Assembly (NCBI RefSeq): GCF_018388445.1
Contig: NZ_CP074405.1
Location: 1,736,001-1,800,000 of the forward strand
Length of the DNA stretch: 64,000 nucleotides
Direction of reading: 5' to 3'
Origin: Cellulomonas wangleii
GTDB taxonomy: Bacteria > Actinomycetota > Actinomycetes > Actinomycetales > Cellulomonadaceae
The position numbers and the translations under genes are program-made. Under the pieces are notes generated by a model that searched no databases, was not told the DNA's origin, and worked only from the letters and a program-made list of their open reading frames with translations. This document shows, piece by piece, positions 18,731 to 28,445 of the stretch. The first letter of the stretch is position 1; every line of letters starts with the position of its first letter.

Positions 18731-18943
18731 TCAGTCCTCGACGGTCGCGCGCTGCACGCCGCCGGGCAGGTCGACCTCCACCACGTCGCCCGGGCGCAGC
18801 TGCCGACCGCGGCGGGCCTCGGGCTCCCCGTTGACGGTCACCGCGCCGTCGTCGAGGAGGGCGCGGGCGTGCCCGCCGGTGTCGGCGAGGCCGACGAGCT
18901 TGAGGAACTGGCCGAGGCGGATGGGCTCGTCGTGCTGGGTCAC
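18731..18943 (-). CDS. Small S4-domain RNA-binding protein
   Basis: A 70-residue protein made of a single S4 fold: [23 protein letters not shown], then [17 protein letters not shown] and PGDVVEVD. It resembles the YbcJ/YaaA type of stand-alone S4 protein, thought to bind structured RNA such as rRNA; the real target is unknown. On the minus strand, CAGACT lies 6 bases before the GTG at 18943, so a leaderless start is likely. It is convergent with dnaE and divergent from hisD (134 bp apart). Confidence 0.85.
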   Translation of the reverse strand: MTQHDEPIRLGQFLKLVGLADTGGHARALLDDGAVTVNGEPEARRGRQLRPGDVVEVDLPGGVQRATVED

Positions 18944-19077
18944 GTGGCCAGTCTGCCAGGCGCGGCACGGTGTCCCCGCGCGGCACCGTCGCCCGGTGCG
19001 GCAACCGTCGCCGCGCCGGATCCGCGGGCGGCGGACGGCCCCGACCCGTCACCGTGCGTCGTCCTAGACTCGATCCC

Positions 19078-20400
19078 GTGATCTCCAGAATCGACCTGCG
19101 CGGTCGCCGTCCGTCACGTCGTGAGCTGCTCCTCGAGCTGCCCCGGGCCGAGCTCGATGTCGAGCACGCCACCACCACGGTGGCACCGATCCTCGAGGCG
19201 GTGCGCACGCGGGGCGCGGACGCCCTGCGCGAGCTGGCCGAGCGGTTCGACGGCGTGCGTCCCGCGTACGTGCGGGTCCCGGCCGAGGTGGTCGCCGGTG
19301 CGGTGGGGGCGCTGGACCCGCAGGTCCGCGCCGCGCTGGAGGAGACGATCCGACGGGTGCGTGCCGTGCACGGCGCGCAGCGCCCGCAGGACTTCACGGT
19401 GCAGGTCGCGCCGGGTGCCCAGGTGCGCCAGCGCTGGCTCCCGGTGCGCCGCGTCGGGCTGTACGTGCCCGGCGGCCTCGCGGTGTACCCGTCGTCGGTC
19501 GTCATGAACGTCGTGGCGGCCCAGGAGGCCGGCGTGACGTCGCTCGCGGTCGTGTCCCCGCCCCAGAAGGACAACGACGGGCTGCCCGACCCCGTGGTCC
19601 TGGCCACCTGCGCCCTGCTCGGCGTGGACGAGGTCTACGCCGTCGGCGGCGCGCAGGCGGTCGCGATGCTGGCGTACGGCGCAGCGGGCAGCGAGGACGT
19701 CGACGGCGAGACGCTGTGCGAGCCCGTGGACGTCATCACCGGACCCGGCAACGTCTACGTCGCGGCGGCCAAGCGCCTGGTGCGCGGCGTCGTGGGCATC
19801 GACGCCGAGGCCGGCCCGACGGAGATCGCGATCCTCGCGGACGGCACCGCCGACCCCGTGCACGTCGCCGCCGACCTCATCTCCCAGGCTGAGCACGACC
19901 CGCTCGCCGCGGCCGTGCTCGTCACGCCGTCCGTGGAGCTGGCGGGTGCGGTCGAGGCGAAGCTCGTCGACCTGACGGACGCCACCGCCAACCGGGACCG
20001 CGTCGGGGTCGCGCTGCGGGGCACCCAGTCGGCGATCGTCCTGGTCGACGACCTGGACGCCGGCCTCGACGTCGTGAACGCCTACGGGGCCGAGCACCTG
20101 GAGATCCAGACGGTCGACGCCGCCGCCTGGGCGGACCGCGTCACGAGCGCCGGCGCGATCTTCGTCGGGCCGTGGTCCCCGGTGTCCCTGGGCGACTACA
20201 TGGCGGGGTCGAACCACGTGCTGCCCACCGGCGGCTGCGCGCACTTCGCCAGCGGCCTGGGTGTGCACTCGTTCCTGCGTGCCGTGCAGGTGATCGAGTA
20301 CGACGCCGACGCGCTGGCCGCCGTGGCCGACCGGGTCGTGGCGCTGGCCGACGCCGAGGGGCTGCCGGCCCACGGCGAGGCGGTGCGCGCGCGGTTCTGA
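19078..20400 (+). CDS. hisD: HisD, histidinol dehydrogenase
   Basis: A 440-residue enzyme that carries out the last two steps of histidine synthesis, oxidising L-histidinol to L-histidine with two NAD+ and a zinc ion. Visible family stretches are [59 protein letters not shown] and the zinc-site region [18 protein letters not shown] with [10 protein letters not shown]. The start GTG 19078 has TAGACT 7 bases upstream, so I prefer it over the open frame back to 18970. It opens the his region, but recQ on the other strand separates it from hisC; a hairpin after its stop suggests it is transcribed alone. Confidence 0.97.
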   Translation: MISRIDLRGRRPSRRELLLELPRAELDVEHATTTVAPILEAVRTRGADALRELAERFDGVRPAYVRVPAEVVAGAVGALDPQVRAALEETIRRVRAVHGAQRPQDFTVQVAPGAQVRQRWLPVRRVGLYVPGGLAVYPSSVVMNVVAAQEAGVTSLAVVSPPQKDNDGLPDPVVLATCALLGVDEVYAVGGAQAVAMLAYGAAGSEDVDGETLCEPVDVITGPGNVYVAAAKRLVRGVVGIDAEAGPTEIAILADGTADPVHVAADLISQAEHDPLAAAVLVTPSVELAGAVEAKLVDLTDATANRDRVGVALRGTQSAIVLVDDLDAGLDVVNAYGAEHLEIQTVDAAAWADRVTSAGAIFVGPWSPVSLGDYMAGSNHVLPTGGCAHFASGLGVHSFLRAVQVIEYDADALAAVADRVVALADAEGLPAHGEAVRARF

Positions 20401-20407
20401 ACGACGC

Positions 20408-20434
20408 GGCCCGTCGCGCTCGGCGCGGCGGGCC
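20408..20434. terminator. Terminator between hisD and recQ
   Basis: GGCCCGTCGCGC (20408-20419) pairs with GCGCGGCGGGCC (20423-20434) with a single T-G wobble and a 3-base loop. It sits in the 67-bp gap between the convergent genes and probably stops both. Confidence 0.7.
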
Positions 20435-20467
20435 CGTGCGCTCACGCGTCGGTGCCCGGCCCGGGCG

Positions 20468-22633
20468 TCAGCCCACCCCGAGCACGAACGGCAGCACCTC
20501 GGTCGCGCCGGCACGGCGCAGCAGACGGCCGGCCACCGTCAGCGTCCAGCCGGTGTCGGTGCGGTCGTCCACCAGCAGCACCCGTCGACCGTCGACCGCG
20601 GCCGCCACGTCGGGCGGCAGGTCGACGTGGCGCAGCACGTCCGCCAGCCGCTGCGCGGAGTTCACGTCGTGCCGCGACGGCGTCCCGGTCGGCAGCAGCG
20701 CGCCGACGAGCGGCACGCCCAGCAGCCGCGCCGTCCCGGCCGCCAGGTGCTCGACGAGGGCGCCGCGGCTCTCCGACGCGACGGCGACGACGACGTCCAC
20801 CGGGGGGGCCCACGCGTCCAGCACGGTGCGCACGGCGGGCCGCAGGTTCACCGGCAGCTCCGTGGGCACCTGCTCGCGCAGCGCCTCGCGCAGCGGGCCG
20901 CCCCACCCGAGCGCGTCGAGGCGGCCGACGGCACGCCCCTCGGCCACCTGCTCGCCGGGTGCGATCCGTCCCTTGAGGTCCAGCCCGAGCGAGCCCAGAC
21001 CGCTGGGCCACTGCCGGCGCGCGGTGACGGGCTCGCCGGGCACCGCCAGCAGCTCGCGCGCGTGCTCGACCGCGCCCGCGTCGGGCACCGCCCCGACGCT
21101 CGTCCCCGTGCACCGGTCGCAGCGTCCGCACCGCCAGCCGTCGGGCAGGTCCGGGTCGTCGAGCGCGGCGCGCAGGAACGCCATCCGGCAGCCCTCGGTG
21201 GCCTGGTAGTCGAGCATCGTGCGCTGCTCGGCGCGCCGTGCGGCGGTGACGCGGGCGTACCGCTCCCCGTCGTAGGCCCACGGCTGCCCGGTGGACTCCC
21301 AGCCGCCGCGCACGCGGCGCACCGCGCCGTCGACGTCGAGGACCTTGAGCATCCCCTCGAGGCGGCTGCGGCGCAGGCTGACGAACGTCTCCAGGGCGGC
21401 GGTCGACAGCGTCCCCTGGGAGTCGAGCGCCGCGAGCGTCGCGCGCACCTGGTCCTCCGGCGGGAAGGCCGTCGAGGCGAACCACTCCCAGATCGCCTGG
21501 TCGTCGTGCCCGGGCAGGAGCACGACGTCGGCGCGGGCGGTCGCACGGCCGGCGCGTCCCACCTGCTGGTAGTAGGCGATGGGGGAGGAGGGCGCGCCCA
21601 CGTGGACGACGAACCCGAGGTCCGGCTTGTCGTACCCCATGCCGAGGGCCGACGTCGCCACCAGCGCCTTCACGCGGTTGGCGAGGAGGTCGGCCTCGGC
21701 CTGCTCGCGCTCGGTGGGGTCGGTCTGGCCGGTGTACGACCGGACGTCGAGCCCGGCCGCGCGCAGGTGCTCGGTCACCTGCTCGACCGCGGCGATGGTC
21801 AGGCAGTAGATGATCCCGGAGCCGGTCAAGGTCGGCAGCGTCGACGCGAGCCACGCGAGGCGGGTCGCGACGTCGGGCAGCGCCGTCACCTGCAGCCGCA
21901 GGCTGGGCCGGTCGAGCGTGCCGCGCAGCACCAGGGTGCCGGGACCGGCGTCGCCGTCGTCGCCGGTCCCGGTGACGGCGAGCTGCTCGGCGACGTCGGC
22001 CGTGACGCGCGCGTTGGCGGTGGCCGTGGTGGCGAGCACCGGCACCCCGGCGGGCAGGTCGGCCAGCAGCGTGCCGATGCGCCGGTAGTCGGGCCGGAAG
22101 TCGTGGCCCCAGTCGGACACGCAGTGGGCCTCGTCCACCACCACGAGCCCGGCGTCGGACGCGAGCCGCGGCAGCACCTCGTCGCGGAAGCCGGGGTTGT
22201 TGAGGCGCTCGGGGGACACGAGCAGCACGTCGACCTCGCCGGCGGCGATGCGCGCGTGCACCTCGTCCCAGTCCTGCTGGTTGGCCGAGTTGAGCGTCTC
22301 CGCGGCGATGCCGGCGCGGCGTGCCGCGTCGACCTGGTTGCGCATGAGCGCGAGCAGCGGCGACACGATGATCGTGGCGCCGCGCGGGGGCCCGGCGGCG
22401 CCGCGGCGCAGCAGCGCGGTGGCGACGAAGTACACAGCGGACTTGCCCCACCCGGTGCGCTGCACGACCAGCACCCGCCGGCGGTCCGCGACCAGGGCCT
22501 CGACCGCCTGCCACTGGTCCTCGTGCAGGTGGGCGTCGTCGCGTCCGACGAGCGCCCGCAGCACCTCCTCCGCCTGCGCGCGCAGCGCGACCCGGTCGAC
22601 GGCGGTGGCGGTGTCGGGAGCAGGGGTGGGCAT
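20468..22633 (-). CDS. recQ: RecQ-type DNA helicase with C-terminal phosphoribosyltransferase-like domain
   Basis: A 721-residue superfamily 2 helicase. The helicase part has [12 protein letters not shown] (Walker A), [38 protein letters not shown] (DEAH box), [15 protein letters not shown] and [10 protein letters not shown] cysteine-rich zinc region CGRCDRC follows. The last 120 or so residues look like a type I phosphoribosyltransferase: [19 protein letters not shown] and the PRPP-loop-like [13 protein letters not shown]. This layout is a known actinobacterial form of RecQ, but what the tail does is unclear. ATG 22633 is chosen because TACGCT lies 7 bases upstream; GTG 22663 is the other option. 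Divergent from hisC. Confidence 0.9.
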   Translation of the reverse strand: MPTPAPDTATAVDRVALRAQAEEVLRALVGRDDAHLHEDQWQAVEALVADRRRVLVVQRTGWGKSAVYFVATALLRRGAAGPPRGATIIVSPLLALMRNQVDAARRAGIAAETLNSANQQDWDEVHARIAAGEVDVLLVSPERLNNPGFRDEVLPRLASDAGLVVVDEAHCVSDWGHDFRPDYRRIGTLLADLPAGVPVLATTATANARVTADVAEQLAVTGTGDDGDAGPGTLVLRGTLDRPSLRLQVTALPDVATRLAWLASTLPTLTGSGIIYCLTIAAVEQVTEHLRAAGLDVRSYTGQTDPTEREQAEADLLANRVKALVATSALGMGYDKPDLGFVVHVGAPSSPIAYYQQVGRAGRATARADVVLLPGHDDQAIWEWFASTAFPPEDQVRATLAALDSQGTLSTAALETFVSLRRSRLEGMLKVLDVDGAVRRVRGGWESTGQPWAYDGERYARVTAARRAEQRTMLDYQATEGCRMAFLRAALDDPDLPDGWRCGRCDRCTGTSVGAVPDAGAVEHARELLAVPGEPVTARRQWPSGLGSLGLDLKGRIAPGEQVAEGRAVGRLDALGWGGPLREALREQVPTELPVNLRPAVRTVLDAWAPPVDVVVAVASESRGALVEHLAAGTARLLGVPLVGALLPTGTPSRHDVNSAQRLADVLRHVDLPPDVAAAVDGRRVLLVDDRTDTGWTLTVAGRLLRRAGATEVLPFVLGVG

Positions 22634-22719
22634 GCCCGGCAGCGTACGTCGGGACGCCGACACGTCCCGGTGCGCGGGCCCCTGGCCGGGGCACGCGGCA
22701 CGGAACCTAGACTCGGGAC

Positions 22720-23841
22720 GTGACCGCCGCTCCCGACCTGTCGCCCGGCACGCTGCCGCTGCGCCCCGAGCTCGTCGGCATCGAGCCGTACGGTGCCCCG
22801 CAGCTCGACGTCCCGGTGCTGCTGAACGTCAACGAGAACCCGTACGCCCCGTCCGACCAGGTCGTCGCCGACGTGGCCGCCGCGGTCGCCGACGCGACCC
22901 GCGGCCTCAACCGGTACCCCGACCGCGACTTCGCTGCGCTGCGCGCCGACCTCGCCGCCTACCTCGAGGTCGAGTCGGGTGTGCACCGCGAGCCCGAGCA
23001 GATGTGGGCGGCGAACGGCTCGAACGAGATCATGCTGCACGTCATGCAGGCGTTCGGCGGCCCCGGGCGCACCGCGCTGTCGTTCGCCCCGACGTACTCG
23101 ATGTACCCGGAGTACGCGCGCGGCACGTCGACCGCCTGGGTCACGGGCCGTCGCGCGGAGGACTTCACGCTCGACCCCGACCACGCGCGCGCGACGATCG
23201 CGGCGCACGCGCCGAGCGTCGTGCTGCTGGCCAGCCCGAACAACCCGACCGGCACCGCACTGCCGGCGGGCACCGTGCGTGCCGTGCTCGACACCGCCGC
23301 CGAGGTGCCCGGCGGGTGCGTCGTGGTGGTCGACGAGGCGTACGGCGAGTTCCGTCGCGAGGGCACGCCGTCGGCGCTCGAGCTGCTCGACGACTACCCG
23401 CACCTGGCCGTCAGCCGCACCATGTCCAAGGCCTTCGGCCTGGCCGGTGCGCGCGTCGGCTACCTGTCGGCCTCACGCGCCCTGGTCGACGCGCTGCGCG
23501 TCGTGCGCCTGCCGTACCACCTGTCGGCGGTCACGCAGGCGGTCGCGCGCGCCGCGCTGCGGCACGCCCCCGAGCTCATGGCGCAGGTGGGGTCGTTGCG
23601 CGCCGAGCGGGACGCCCTGGTGACGTGGCTGCGGGACCACGGGTTCACGGCCGCCGACTCGGACGCGAACTTCGTGCTGTTCGGCCTGTTCGACGACCGC
23701 GAGGCGGTCTGGCAGGGTCTGCTCGACCGCGGTGTGCTCGTGCGGGTCACGGGCCCCGAGGGATGGCTCCGGGTGTCGGTCGGCACCCCGGAGGAGACGG
23801 CGGCGTTCAAGGACGCCCTGGTGGAGGTGGCAGGACGATGA
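22720..23841 (+). CDS. hisC: HisC, histidinol-phosphate aminotransferase
   Basis: A 373-residue PLP enzyme of the class I/II aminotransferase fold that makes L-histidinol phosphate from imidazole acetol phosphate and glutamate. Seen are [60 protein letters not shown] and the PLP lysine in [17 protein letters not shown]. The start GTG 22720 has TAGACT 6 bases upstream, so this is the promoter-proximal gene of the hisC-hisB-unknown group. It ends in an ATGA overlap with hisB. Confidence 0.96.
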   Translation: MTAAPDLSPGTLPLRPELVGIEPYGAPQLDVPVLLNVNENPYAPSDQVVADVAAAVADATRGLNRYPDRDFAALRADLAAYLEVESGVHREPEQMWAANGSNEIMLHVMQAFGGPGRTALSFAPTYSMYPEYARGTSTAWVTGRRAEDFTLDPDHARATIAAHAPSVVLLASPNNPTGTALPAGTVRAVLDTAAEVPGGCVVVVDEAYGEFRREGTPSALELLDDYPHLAVSRTMSKAFGLAGARVGYLSASRALVDALRVVRLPYHLSAVTQAVARAALRHAPELMAQVGSLRAERDALVTWLRDHGFTAADSDANFVLFGLFDDREAVWQGLLDRGVLVRVTGPEGWLRVSVGTPEETAAFKDALVEVAGR

Positions 23842-24449
23842 GTGAGGCACGCCGGCGCACGGCGCGCATCGAGCGCAGCACCAGCGAGTCCAGCGTGCTG
23901 GTCGAGCTCGACCTCGACGGCACGGGGCGCACGCAGATCGACACGAGCGTGCCGTTCTACGACCACATGCTCACGGCGCTCGGCAAGCACTCGCTGATCG
24001 ACCTGACGGTGCAGGCCAAGGGCGACACGCACATCGACGCCCACCACACCGTCGAGGACACCGCGATCGTGCTCGGGCAGGCGCTGCGCGAGGCGCTGGG
24101 CGACAAGCGGGGCATCGTCCGCTACGGCGACGCGACGGTGCCGCTCGACGAGGCGCTCGCCCACGCGGTCGTCGACGTCTCGGGACGGCCCTACTTCGTG
24201 CACTCGGGTGAGCCCGAGGGGCAGCAGTACCACCTCATCGGCGGCCACTTCACGGGGTCGCTGACCGCGCACGTGCTCGAGTCGATCGCGCACCACGCGG
24301 CGTTCACCGTGCACATGCGCGTGCTCGCGGGCCGCGACCCGCACCACATCGTCGAGGCGCAGTTCAAGGCGCTGGCCCGCGCGCTGCGCACGGCCGTGGC
24401 GCTGGACCCGCGCGTCGACGGCATCCCGTCCACGAAGGGTGCGCTGTGA
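23838..24449 (+). CDS. hisB: HisB, imidazoleglycerol-phosphate dehydratase
   Basis: A 203-residue dehydratase that converts imidazoleglycerol phosphate to imidazole acetol phosphate using two manganese ions. The metal-binding motifs are HHTVED near 66, DVSGRP and [12 protein letters not shown], with the C-terminal [15 protein letters not shown]. It is the single-function form, without the HisB phosphatase domain of enterobacteria; no histidinol phosphatase is visible in the window. ATG 23838 overlaps hisC (ATGA) and the TGA overlaps the next GTG, so the three genes are coupled. Confidence 0.97.
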   Translation: MSEARRRTARIERSTSESSVLVELDLDGTGRTQIDTSVPFYDHMLTALGKHSLIDLTVQAKGDTHIDAHHTVEDTAIVLGQALREALGDKRGIVRYGDATVPLDEALAHAVVDVSGRPYFVHSGEPEGQQYHLIGGHFTGSLTAHVLESIAHHAAFTVHMRVLAGRDPHHIVEAQFKALARALRTAVALDPRVDGIPSTKGAL

Positions 24450-24922
24450 GCGAGGACGACCTGCGCGGCATCGAGATCCCCGACGACCTGTCGGGTCTGA
24501 CCGCGGCACCGACGCCCACGGTGGCCGTCGTCGTGACGCAGGTCGCGGTCGCGCCGGCGCTCGCGGCCGCCTGCTCGCTGGCGGGCGTGGACGTGGACGC
24601 GGTGCCGTCGTCCGTGGGCGCGCTCGCGGTGCTGCGTGACCCCGCGGCCGGCGTCCCCGCGGCCGGTGCCGTGTCCCGGCTGCTGCGCCAGGTCCCCGTC
24701 GTGCTGCTGGAGCGTCGCGGGGGCAAGGTCACGGCGTCGCAGTGGGTGGGCGGCGAGCACGAGAAGGACCTGCCGGCCGGCCTGGTGCTGTCCGGGGCTC
24801 CCGAGGTCCTCGAGGAGCTGCTGCTGGGGGACCTGCCGGCCGGTGAGGTCGAGGGTGTGGTGTCGTCCGTCGGGATGTCGCGCTGGAAGGCGATGAAGCT
24901 GCTGGCCGCGCACCGGCGCTGA
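24446..24922 (+). CDS. Unknown protein in the his operon
   Basis: A 158-residue protein I do not recognise. It starts GTG in a GTGA overlap with hisB, so it is almost certainly translated with hisC and hisB. It is soluble, without signal peptide or membrane segment. It begins acidic ([18 protein letters not shown]), has an alternating hydrophobic region at about 26-62, then [21 protein letters not shown], an acidic stretch and a basic end ([15 protein letters not shown]). Codon use and GC are like its neighbours. A guess of a his-related role rests only on position; the absent histidinol-phosphate phosphatase (HisN) is normally a HAD, PHP or inositol-phosphatase fold, and no such motif is visible here. 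Confidence 0.8.
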   Translation: MSEDDLRGIEIPDDLSGLTAAPTPTVAVVVTQVAVAPALAAACSLAGVDVDAVPSSVGALAVLRDPAAGVPAAGAVSRLLRQVPVVLLERRGGKVTASQWVGGEHEKDLPAGLVLSGAPEVLEELLLGDLPAGEVEGVVSSVGMSRWKAMKLLAAHRR

Positions 24923-24995
24923 CCCGGCGCCCGGGGACCGTCCGGTCGTCGGACGACTGCCCGGGGCCGCACCGCGTCGCGGTTACCCTGGGGTC

Positions 24996-25643
24996 GTGTC
25001 TCCCCGCGTTGTCGTCCTGGACTACGGCTTCGGGAACGTGCGCTCCGCGGTGCGGGCGCTCGCCCGGGTCGGTGCCGACGTCGAGCTGACCGCCGACAAG
25101 CAGGCGGCCCTCGACGCCGACGGTCTCGTGGTGCCCGGTGTCGGTGCGTTCGCCGCCTGCATGCAGGGCCTGCGCGCCGTCGGGGGCGACCAGGTCGTCG
25201 ACCGCCGGCTGGCCGGCGGTCGCCCGGTGCTCGGCATCTGCGTCGGCATGCAGGTCATGTTCGCCGAGGGTGTCGAGCACGGTGTGCGCACCGAGGGCCT
25301 GGGCCAGTGGCCCGGTGTGGTCGACCGCCTCGAGGCCGACGTCGTGCCGCACATGGGCTGGGCCGACGTGACGGCACCGCAGGACTCCGTCCTGCTCGAC
25401 GGGCTCGACGGCGAGCGCTTCTACTTCGTCCACTCCTACGCCGCGCGCTCCTTCCCGCTGGCCGACGCGCCCCCGGCGGGCGAGCACCCGCTGCCCGCCC
25501 CGCGGGTGACGTGGGCCGACCACGGCGGCCGGTTCGTCGCCGCGGTGGAGAACGGGCCGCTGTCGGCCACCCAGTTCCACCCCGAGAAGTCCGGCGACGC
25601 CGGCGCGGAGCTGCTGGCCCACTGGGTCGGCTCGCTGCGCTGA
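24996..25643 (+). CDS. hisH: HisH, glutaminase subunit of IGP synthase
   Basis: A 215-residue class I glutamine amidotransferase that supplies ammonia to HisF for making imidazoleglycerol phosphate and AICAR. The N-terminus VVVLDYGFGNVRSAVRAL is typical, the nucleophile Cys82 is in LGICVGMQVMF, and the His/Glu pair is in TQFHPEKSGDAG. HisF itself is not in the window. TACCCT lies 6 bases before GTG 24996, suggesting a leaderless start and a separate promoter within the cluster. A GCACC repeat tract follows before hisA. Confidence 0.96.
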   Translation: MSPRVVVLDYGFGNVRSAVRALARVGADVELTADKQAALDADGLVVPGVGAFAACMQGLRAVGGDQVVDRRLAGGRPVLGICVGMQVMFAEGVEHGVRTEGLGQWPGVVDRLEADVVPHMGWADVTAPQDSVLLDGLDGERFYFVHSYAARSFPLADAPPAGEHPLPAPRVTWADHGGRFVAAVENGPLSATQFHPEKSGDAGAELLAHWVGSLR

Positions 25644-25664
25644 GCACGGCACCGCACGTCACCC

Positions 25665-25709
25665 GCACTGCACTGCACCGCACCGCACCGCACCGCACCG
25701 CACCGCACC
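25665..25709 (+). repeat. Pentanucleotide repeat (two GCACT plus seven GCACC)
   Basis: Nine tandem five-base units, GCACT twice then GCACC seven times, fill the gap between hisH and hisA. The tract ends about 35 bases before the hisA ribosome site. No gene covers it on the plus strand. Length change by slippage would alter the spacing between hisH and hisA but no known reading frame. Confidence 0.95.
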
Positions 25710-25751
25710 GGCCCGTCGGAGGTCCGGTGCGGCCCCACCCGGAGAGGACCC

Positions 25752-26504
25752 ATGACTCCCACGCGTGAGCCCCGGCTCGAGCTGCTGCCCGCCGTCGACG
25801 TCGCCGACGGCCAGGCCGTCCGCCTCGTGCAGGGCGAGGCCGGCTCGGAGACGGCGTACGGCGACCCGCTGACGGCCGCGCTCGACTGGTACGCCGGCGG
25901 GGCGGAGTGGATCCACCTGGTGGACCTGGACGCCGCCTTCGGCCGCGGCACCAACGCGGTCCTGCTCGGCAAGGTGGCCGCCGACCTGGCGGCCAAGGGC
26001 GTCAAGGTCGAGCTGTCCGGCGGCATCCGTGACGACGCGTCGCTCGAGCGCGCCCTGGCGACCGGTGCGACCCGGGTCAACCTCGGGACGGCCGCGCTGG
26101 AGGACCCGGAGTGGACGGCGGACGTCATCGCCTCGCACGGCGAGCAGATCGCCGTGGGGCTCGACGTGCGCGGCACCACGCTCGCAGCGCGCGGCTGGAC
26201 GCAGGAGGGCGGCGACCTGTGGGAGGTGCTCGCGCGCCTCGACGCCGCCGGGTGCTCGCGCTACGTCGTCACCGACGTCACCAAGGACGGCACGCTGCGC
26301 GGACCCAACCTGGACCTGCTGCGCGAGGTGTGCGCACGCACGTCCGCGCCCGTCGTGGCGTCGGGCGGCATCTCCAGCCTCGAGGACATCCGCGCCCTGC
26401 GCGGTCTCGTCGGGGTCGGCGTCGAGGGCGCGATCGTCGGCAAGGCGCTCTACGCGGGTGCGTTCACGCTGCCGCAGGCGCTGGACGTGGCCGGACGCCC
26501 GTGA
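25752..26504 (+). CDS. hisA: PriA, bifunctional HisA/TrpF isomerase
   Basis: A 250-residue TIM barrel that isomerises ProFAR to PRFAR in histidine synthesis. In actinobacteria this enzyme (PriA) usually also serves as phosphoribosyl anthranilate isomerase (TrpF). Seen are [74 protein letters not shown] and [13 protein letters not shown], with the paired Asp residues of the HisA active site. The dual role is inferred from the lineage, not shown by the sequence. ATG 25752 follows GGAGAGG by five bases. The stop overlaps the GTG of the SseB-domain gene. Confidence 0.95.
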   Translation: MTPTREPRLELLPAVDVADGQAVRLVQGEAGSETAYGDPLTAALDWYAGGAEWIHLVDLDAAFGRGTNAVLLGKVAADLAAKGVKVELSGGIRDDASLERALATGATRVNLGTAALEDPEWTADVIASHGEQIAVGLDVRGTTLAARGWTQEGGDLWEVLARLDAAGCSRYVVTDVTKDGTLRGPNLDLLREVCARTSAPVVASGGISSLEDIRALRGLVGVGVEGAIVGKALYAGAFTLPQALDVAGRP

Positions 26505-27229
26505 GGGGTCGCGAGCTGCCGCCGTCGTCGCCGTTCGCCGGGGACGACGGGTCCGCCGACCCCACGCTGGTGGACGTGCTCGCCCGGCACGCCGCCGGGG
26601 ACGCGCCGCTCGCCGACGTGGTGGCTGCCCTGGCGCCCACGCGCGTGCTCGTGCCCGTCCTCGCCGAGCTCGAGGTGGCCGACGTCGTCGAGCACGGCGG
26701 CCACGCCCACACGGTCGACAAGGAGGCGTCCGCGGGCATCGTCGCGCTGCGCACGCCCGACGGCCGCACGGCCCTGCCGGTCTTCACGGGGGTCGCGGCG
26801 ATGGCGCGCTGGCGTGCCGACGCCCGCCCCGTGCCCACCGCGGTCCCGCGGGCGGCACTCTCCGCGGTCGCGGAGGGCTGGGAGGTCCTGGTCCTCGACC
26901 CCGCCGGCCCGGTGACCGTCGCGCTGCCGCGCACCGCCGTGTACGCGCTCGCCCAGGGTCACGGCTGGCAGCCGGCCGTCCACGACGGCCGGGTCGACGA
27001 CGAGGTGTGCTCCGCCGTGCGCGCCGCGCTCGCGGACGTCCGCCTCGTGGTCGACGCGGAGGCGGTGCCCGGCTCCCGCGCCGAGGTGGCGGTGCGGCTC
27101 GCCCTGCCCGCCGGGCTGGACCGGGCGGCGCTCGACCGGGTCCTGGCGCAGGTCAACGACGCGCTGGCGCACGACCCGGTGGTCGCGGCCCGCGTGGACT
27201 CCCTGGAGCTCCGGGTCCGCGCAGCCTGA
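26501..27229 (+). CDS. SseB-domain protein
   Basis: A 242-residue protein with an SseB-type domain in the first half: [30 protein letters not shown]-like strand [13 protein letters not shown], and [17 protein letters not shown]. The second half (about 155-242) is a small helical domain with no name I know. The family name comes from a Salmonella secretion gene and does not imply secretion here; function is unknown. GTG 26501 overlaps the hisA stop, and this pair of hisA with an SseB-domain gene is often seen in actinobacteria. It ends 14 bp before the convergent GerW-like gene. Confidence 0.85.
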   Translation: MRGRELPPSSPFAGDDGSADPTLVDVLARHAAGDAPLADVVAALAPTRVLVPVLAELEVADVVEHGGHAHTVDKEASAGIVALRTPDGRTALPVFTGVAAMARWRADARPVPTAVPRAALSAVAEGWEVLVLDPAGPVTVALPRTAVYALAQGHGWQPAVHDGRVDDEVCSAVRAALADVRLVVDAEAVPGSRAEVAVRLALPAGLDRAALDRVLAQVNDALAHDPVVAARVDSLELRVRAA

Positions 27230-27243
27230 GCCGACGGTCGTGC

Positions 27244-27657
27244 TCAGCGACGCCGGACGGCCCACGCGACCGCCCAGACGCTCGCGACCACGGCGGCGAC
27301 GACCTGACCGCCGAGGATCACGCGGTTGATGTCGATGGTCGGCTGCCAGTGCGCGCCGTCGTCGTCGACGACGACCATGCCCAGCGGGGTGACGTGCGCG
27401 GCGAACCCGCCCGCACCGCCGTCGCCGCTGCCGTGCGCGACGCGGCCCGTCGCGCGGGACCCGTCGTCCGCGGCGTCCGGGGGTGTCAGGTCGCCGTCGC
27501 CCCCGCCCGCCCCGGACCCCGTGAGGACCGTGACGCGCGCGACGGGCACGACGAGACGCCCGTCGCGCTCGTACGCCTCGCCGAAGGCCCGGCGGACCGT
27601 GAAGGTGTCTGCCGCCGCACCGGTCAGGGTGGCCGGGTCGAACCTGCGCTCCGTCAT
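27244..27657 (-). CDS. GerW/YtfJ-family protein
   Basis: A 137-residue protein with the GerW/YtfJ core: TFTVRRAFGEAYERDGRLVVPVARVTVLTGSGAGG, a Gly/Asp-rich loop, then GFAAHVTPLGMVVVDDDGAHWQPTIDINRV and a final hydrophobic helix (VVAAVVASVWAVAWAV) followed by RRR. In Bacillus the family is needed for germination in lysozyme; in actinobacteria relatives occur in non-spore formers and the job is unknown. The minus-strand ATG is at 27657. It is the last gene of a minus-strand trio, 38 bp after the protease stop. Confidence 0.85.
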   Translation of the reverse strand: MTERRFDPATLTGAAADTFTVRRAFGEAYERDGRLVVPVARVTVLTGSGAGGGDGDLTPPDAADDGSRATGRVAHGSGDGGAGGFAAHVTPLGMVVVDDDGAHWQPTIDINRVILGGQVVAAVVASVWAVAWAVRRR

Positions 27658-27695
27658 GTCGTGCCGTCCCGTCGTCGTGATGGACCGGCCCGCGC

Positions 27696-28445
27696 TCACC
27701 CGCAGGTCGGTGCCGGCGCGAACGCCGTGTCGTCGCCCAGCATGGCGCGCAACGTGCTCACGGGCACCAGAAAGCTCATCCCCTCCGCGTTCTTCGCGTA
27801 CACGACGCCGATGACGCGACCGTCCGCGTCGAGGGCGGCGGACCCCGAGCTCCCGGGCTCCACCGGGGCGTCGGTGACGAGCACCTGGCCCAGGTTCGCG
27901 TGCAGCGGGTCCGTCACCTCGCCGACGACGCGGCCGTCCGTCACGGTCAGCTGCCGGCCCAGCGGGTACCCCACGACCGTCACCGGGTCGCCGACCTGGG
28001 GGTCGGCCTCGGCCAGGACGGGCGCCGCGGGCAGCGCGTCGACAGTGCGGACCACCGCGAGGTCCGCCAGCCCCGCGGTGCTGGCGGCCTCCGCGGCGAC
28101 GTCGCGACCGTCGTAGGTGCTCAGCTGGAGCTCGGCCGAGTCCGCGACCACGTGCCGGTTGGTGACGAGCGTGTGCTCGTCGAGCGCGAAGCCGGACCCG
28201 GTGGACAGCCCGCCGCAGCCGATGTTGCGGATCCGGACCGCCATCCGCTGGGCGGCGTCGAAGCCGTCGGGGGACAGCTGCGAGCCGTCGGCGGCCGGCG
28301 GCGGTACCTGGGCGGCCGTGGGCACGACGCTCGTCGGCACGGGGGCCGGGGGCTCGGGCAGGGCGGCGCACCCGCCGACGACCGGCAGGACAGCCACCAG
28401 CGCGGCCACGGGTGCGAGCGCCCTCCTGCGGTGCGCCGTCCTCAC
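27696..28445 (-). CDS. Lipoprotein trypsin-like serine protease
   Basis: A 249-residue protein with a signal peptide ending in the lipobox VVGGC (Cys near 26), so it should be lipid-anchored on the outer face of the membrane. After a Pro-rich spacer comes a trypsin-like (HtrA/DegP catalytic type) domain: the His in TNRHVVAD, the Asp in LADLAVVR and the Ser in EPGSSGSAAL. There is no PDZ domain. Substrate is unknown; a role in envelope protein quality or shedding is a guess. The GTG at 28445 overlaps the stop of the coiled-coil gene (GTGA), so the two are coupled. Confidence 0.88.
   Translation of the reverse strand: MRTAHRRRALAPVAALVAVLPVVGGCAALPEPPAPVPTSVVPTAAQVPPPAADGSQLSPDGFDAAQRMAVRIRNIGCGGLSTGSGFALDEHTLVTNRHVVADSAELQLSTYDGRDVAAEAASTAGLADLAVVRTVDALPAAPVLAEADPQVGDPVTVVGYPLGRQLTVTDGRVVGEVTDPLHANLGQVLVTDAPVEPGSSGSAALDADGRVIGVVYAKNAEGMSFLVPVSTLRAMLGDDTAFAPAPTCG

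Noticed and set aside
20442..22694. A 750-residue Arg/Ala-rich minus-strand frame overlapping recQ
   Set aside because: RecQ in the neighbouring frame has all helicase motifs. This one is its shadow.
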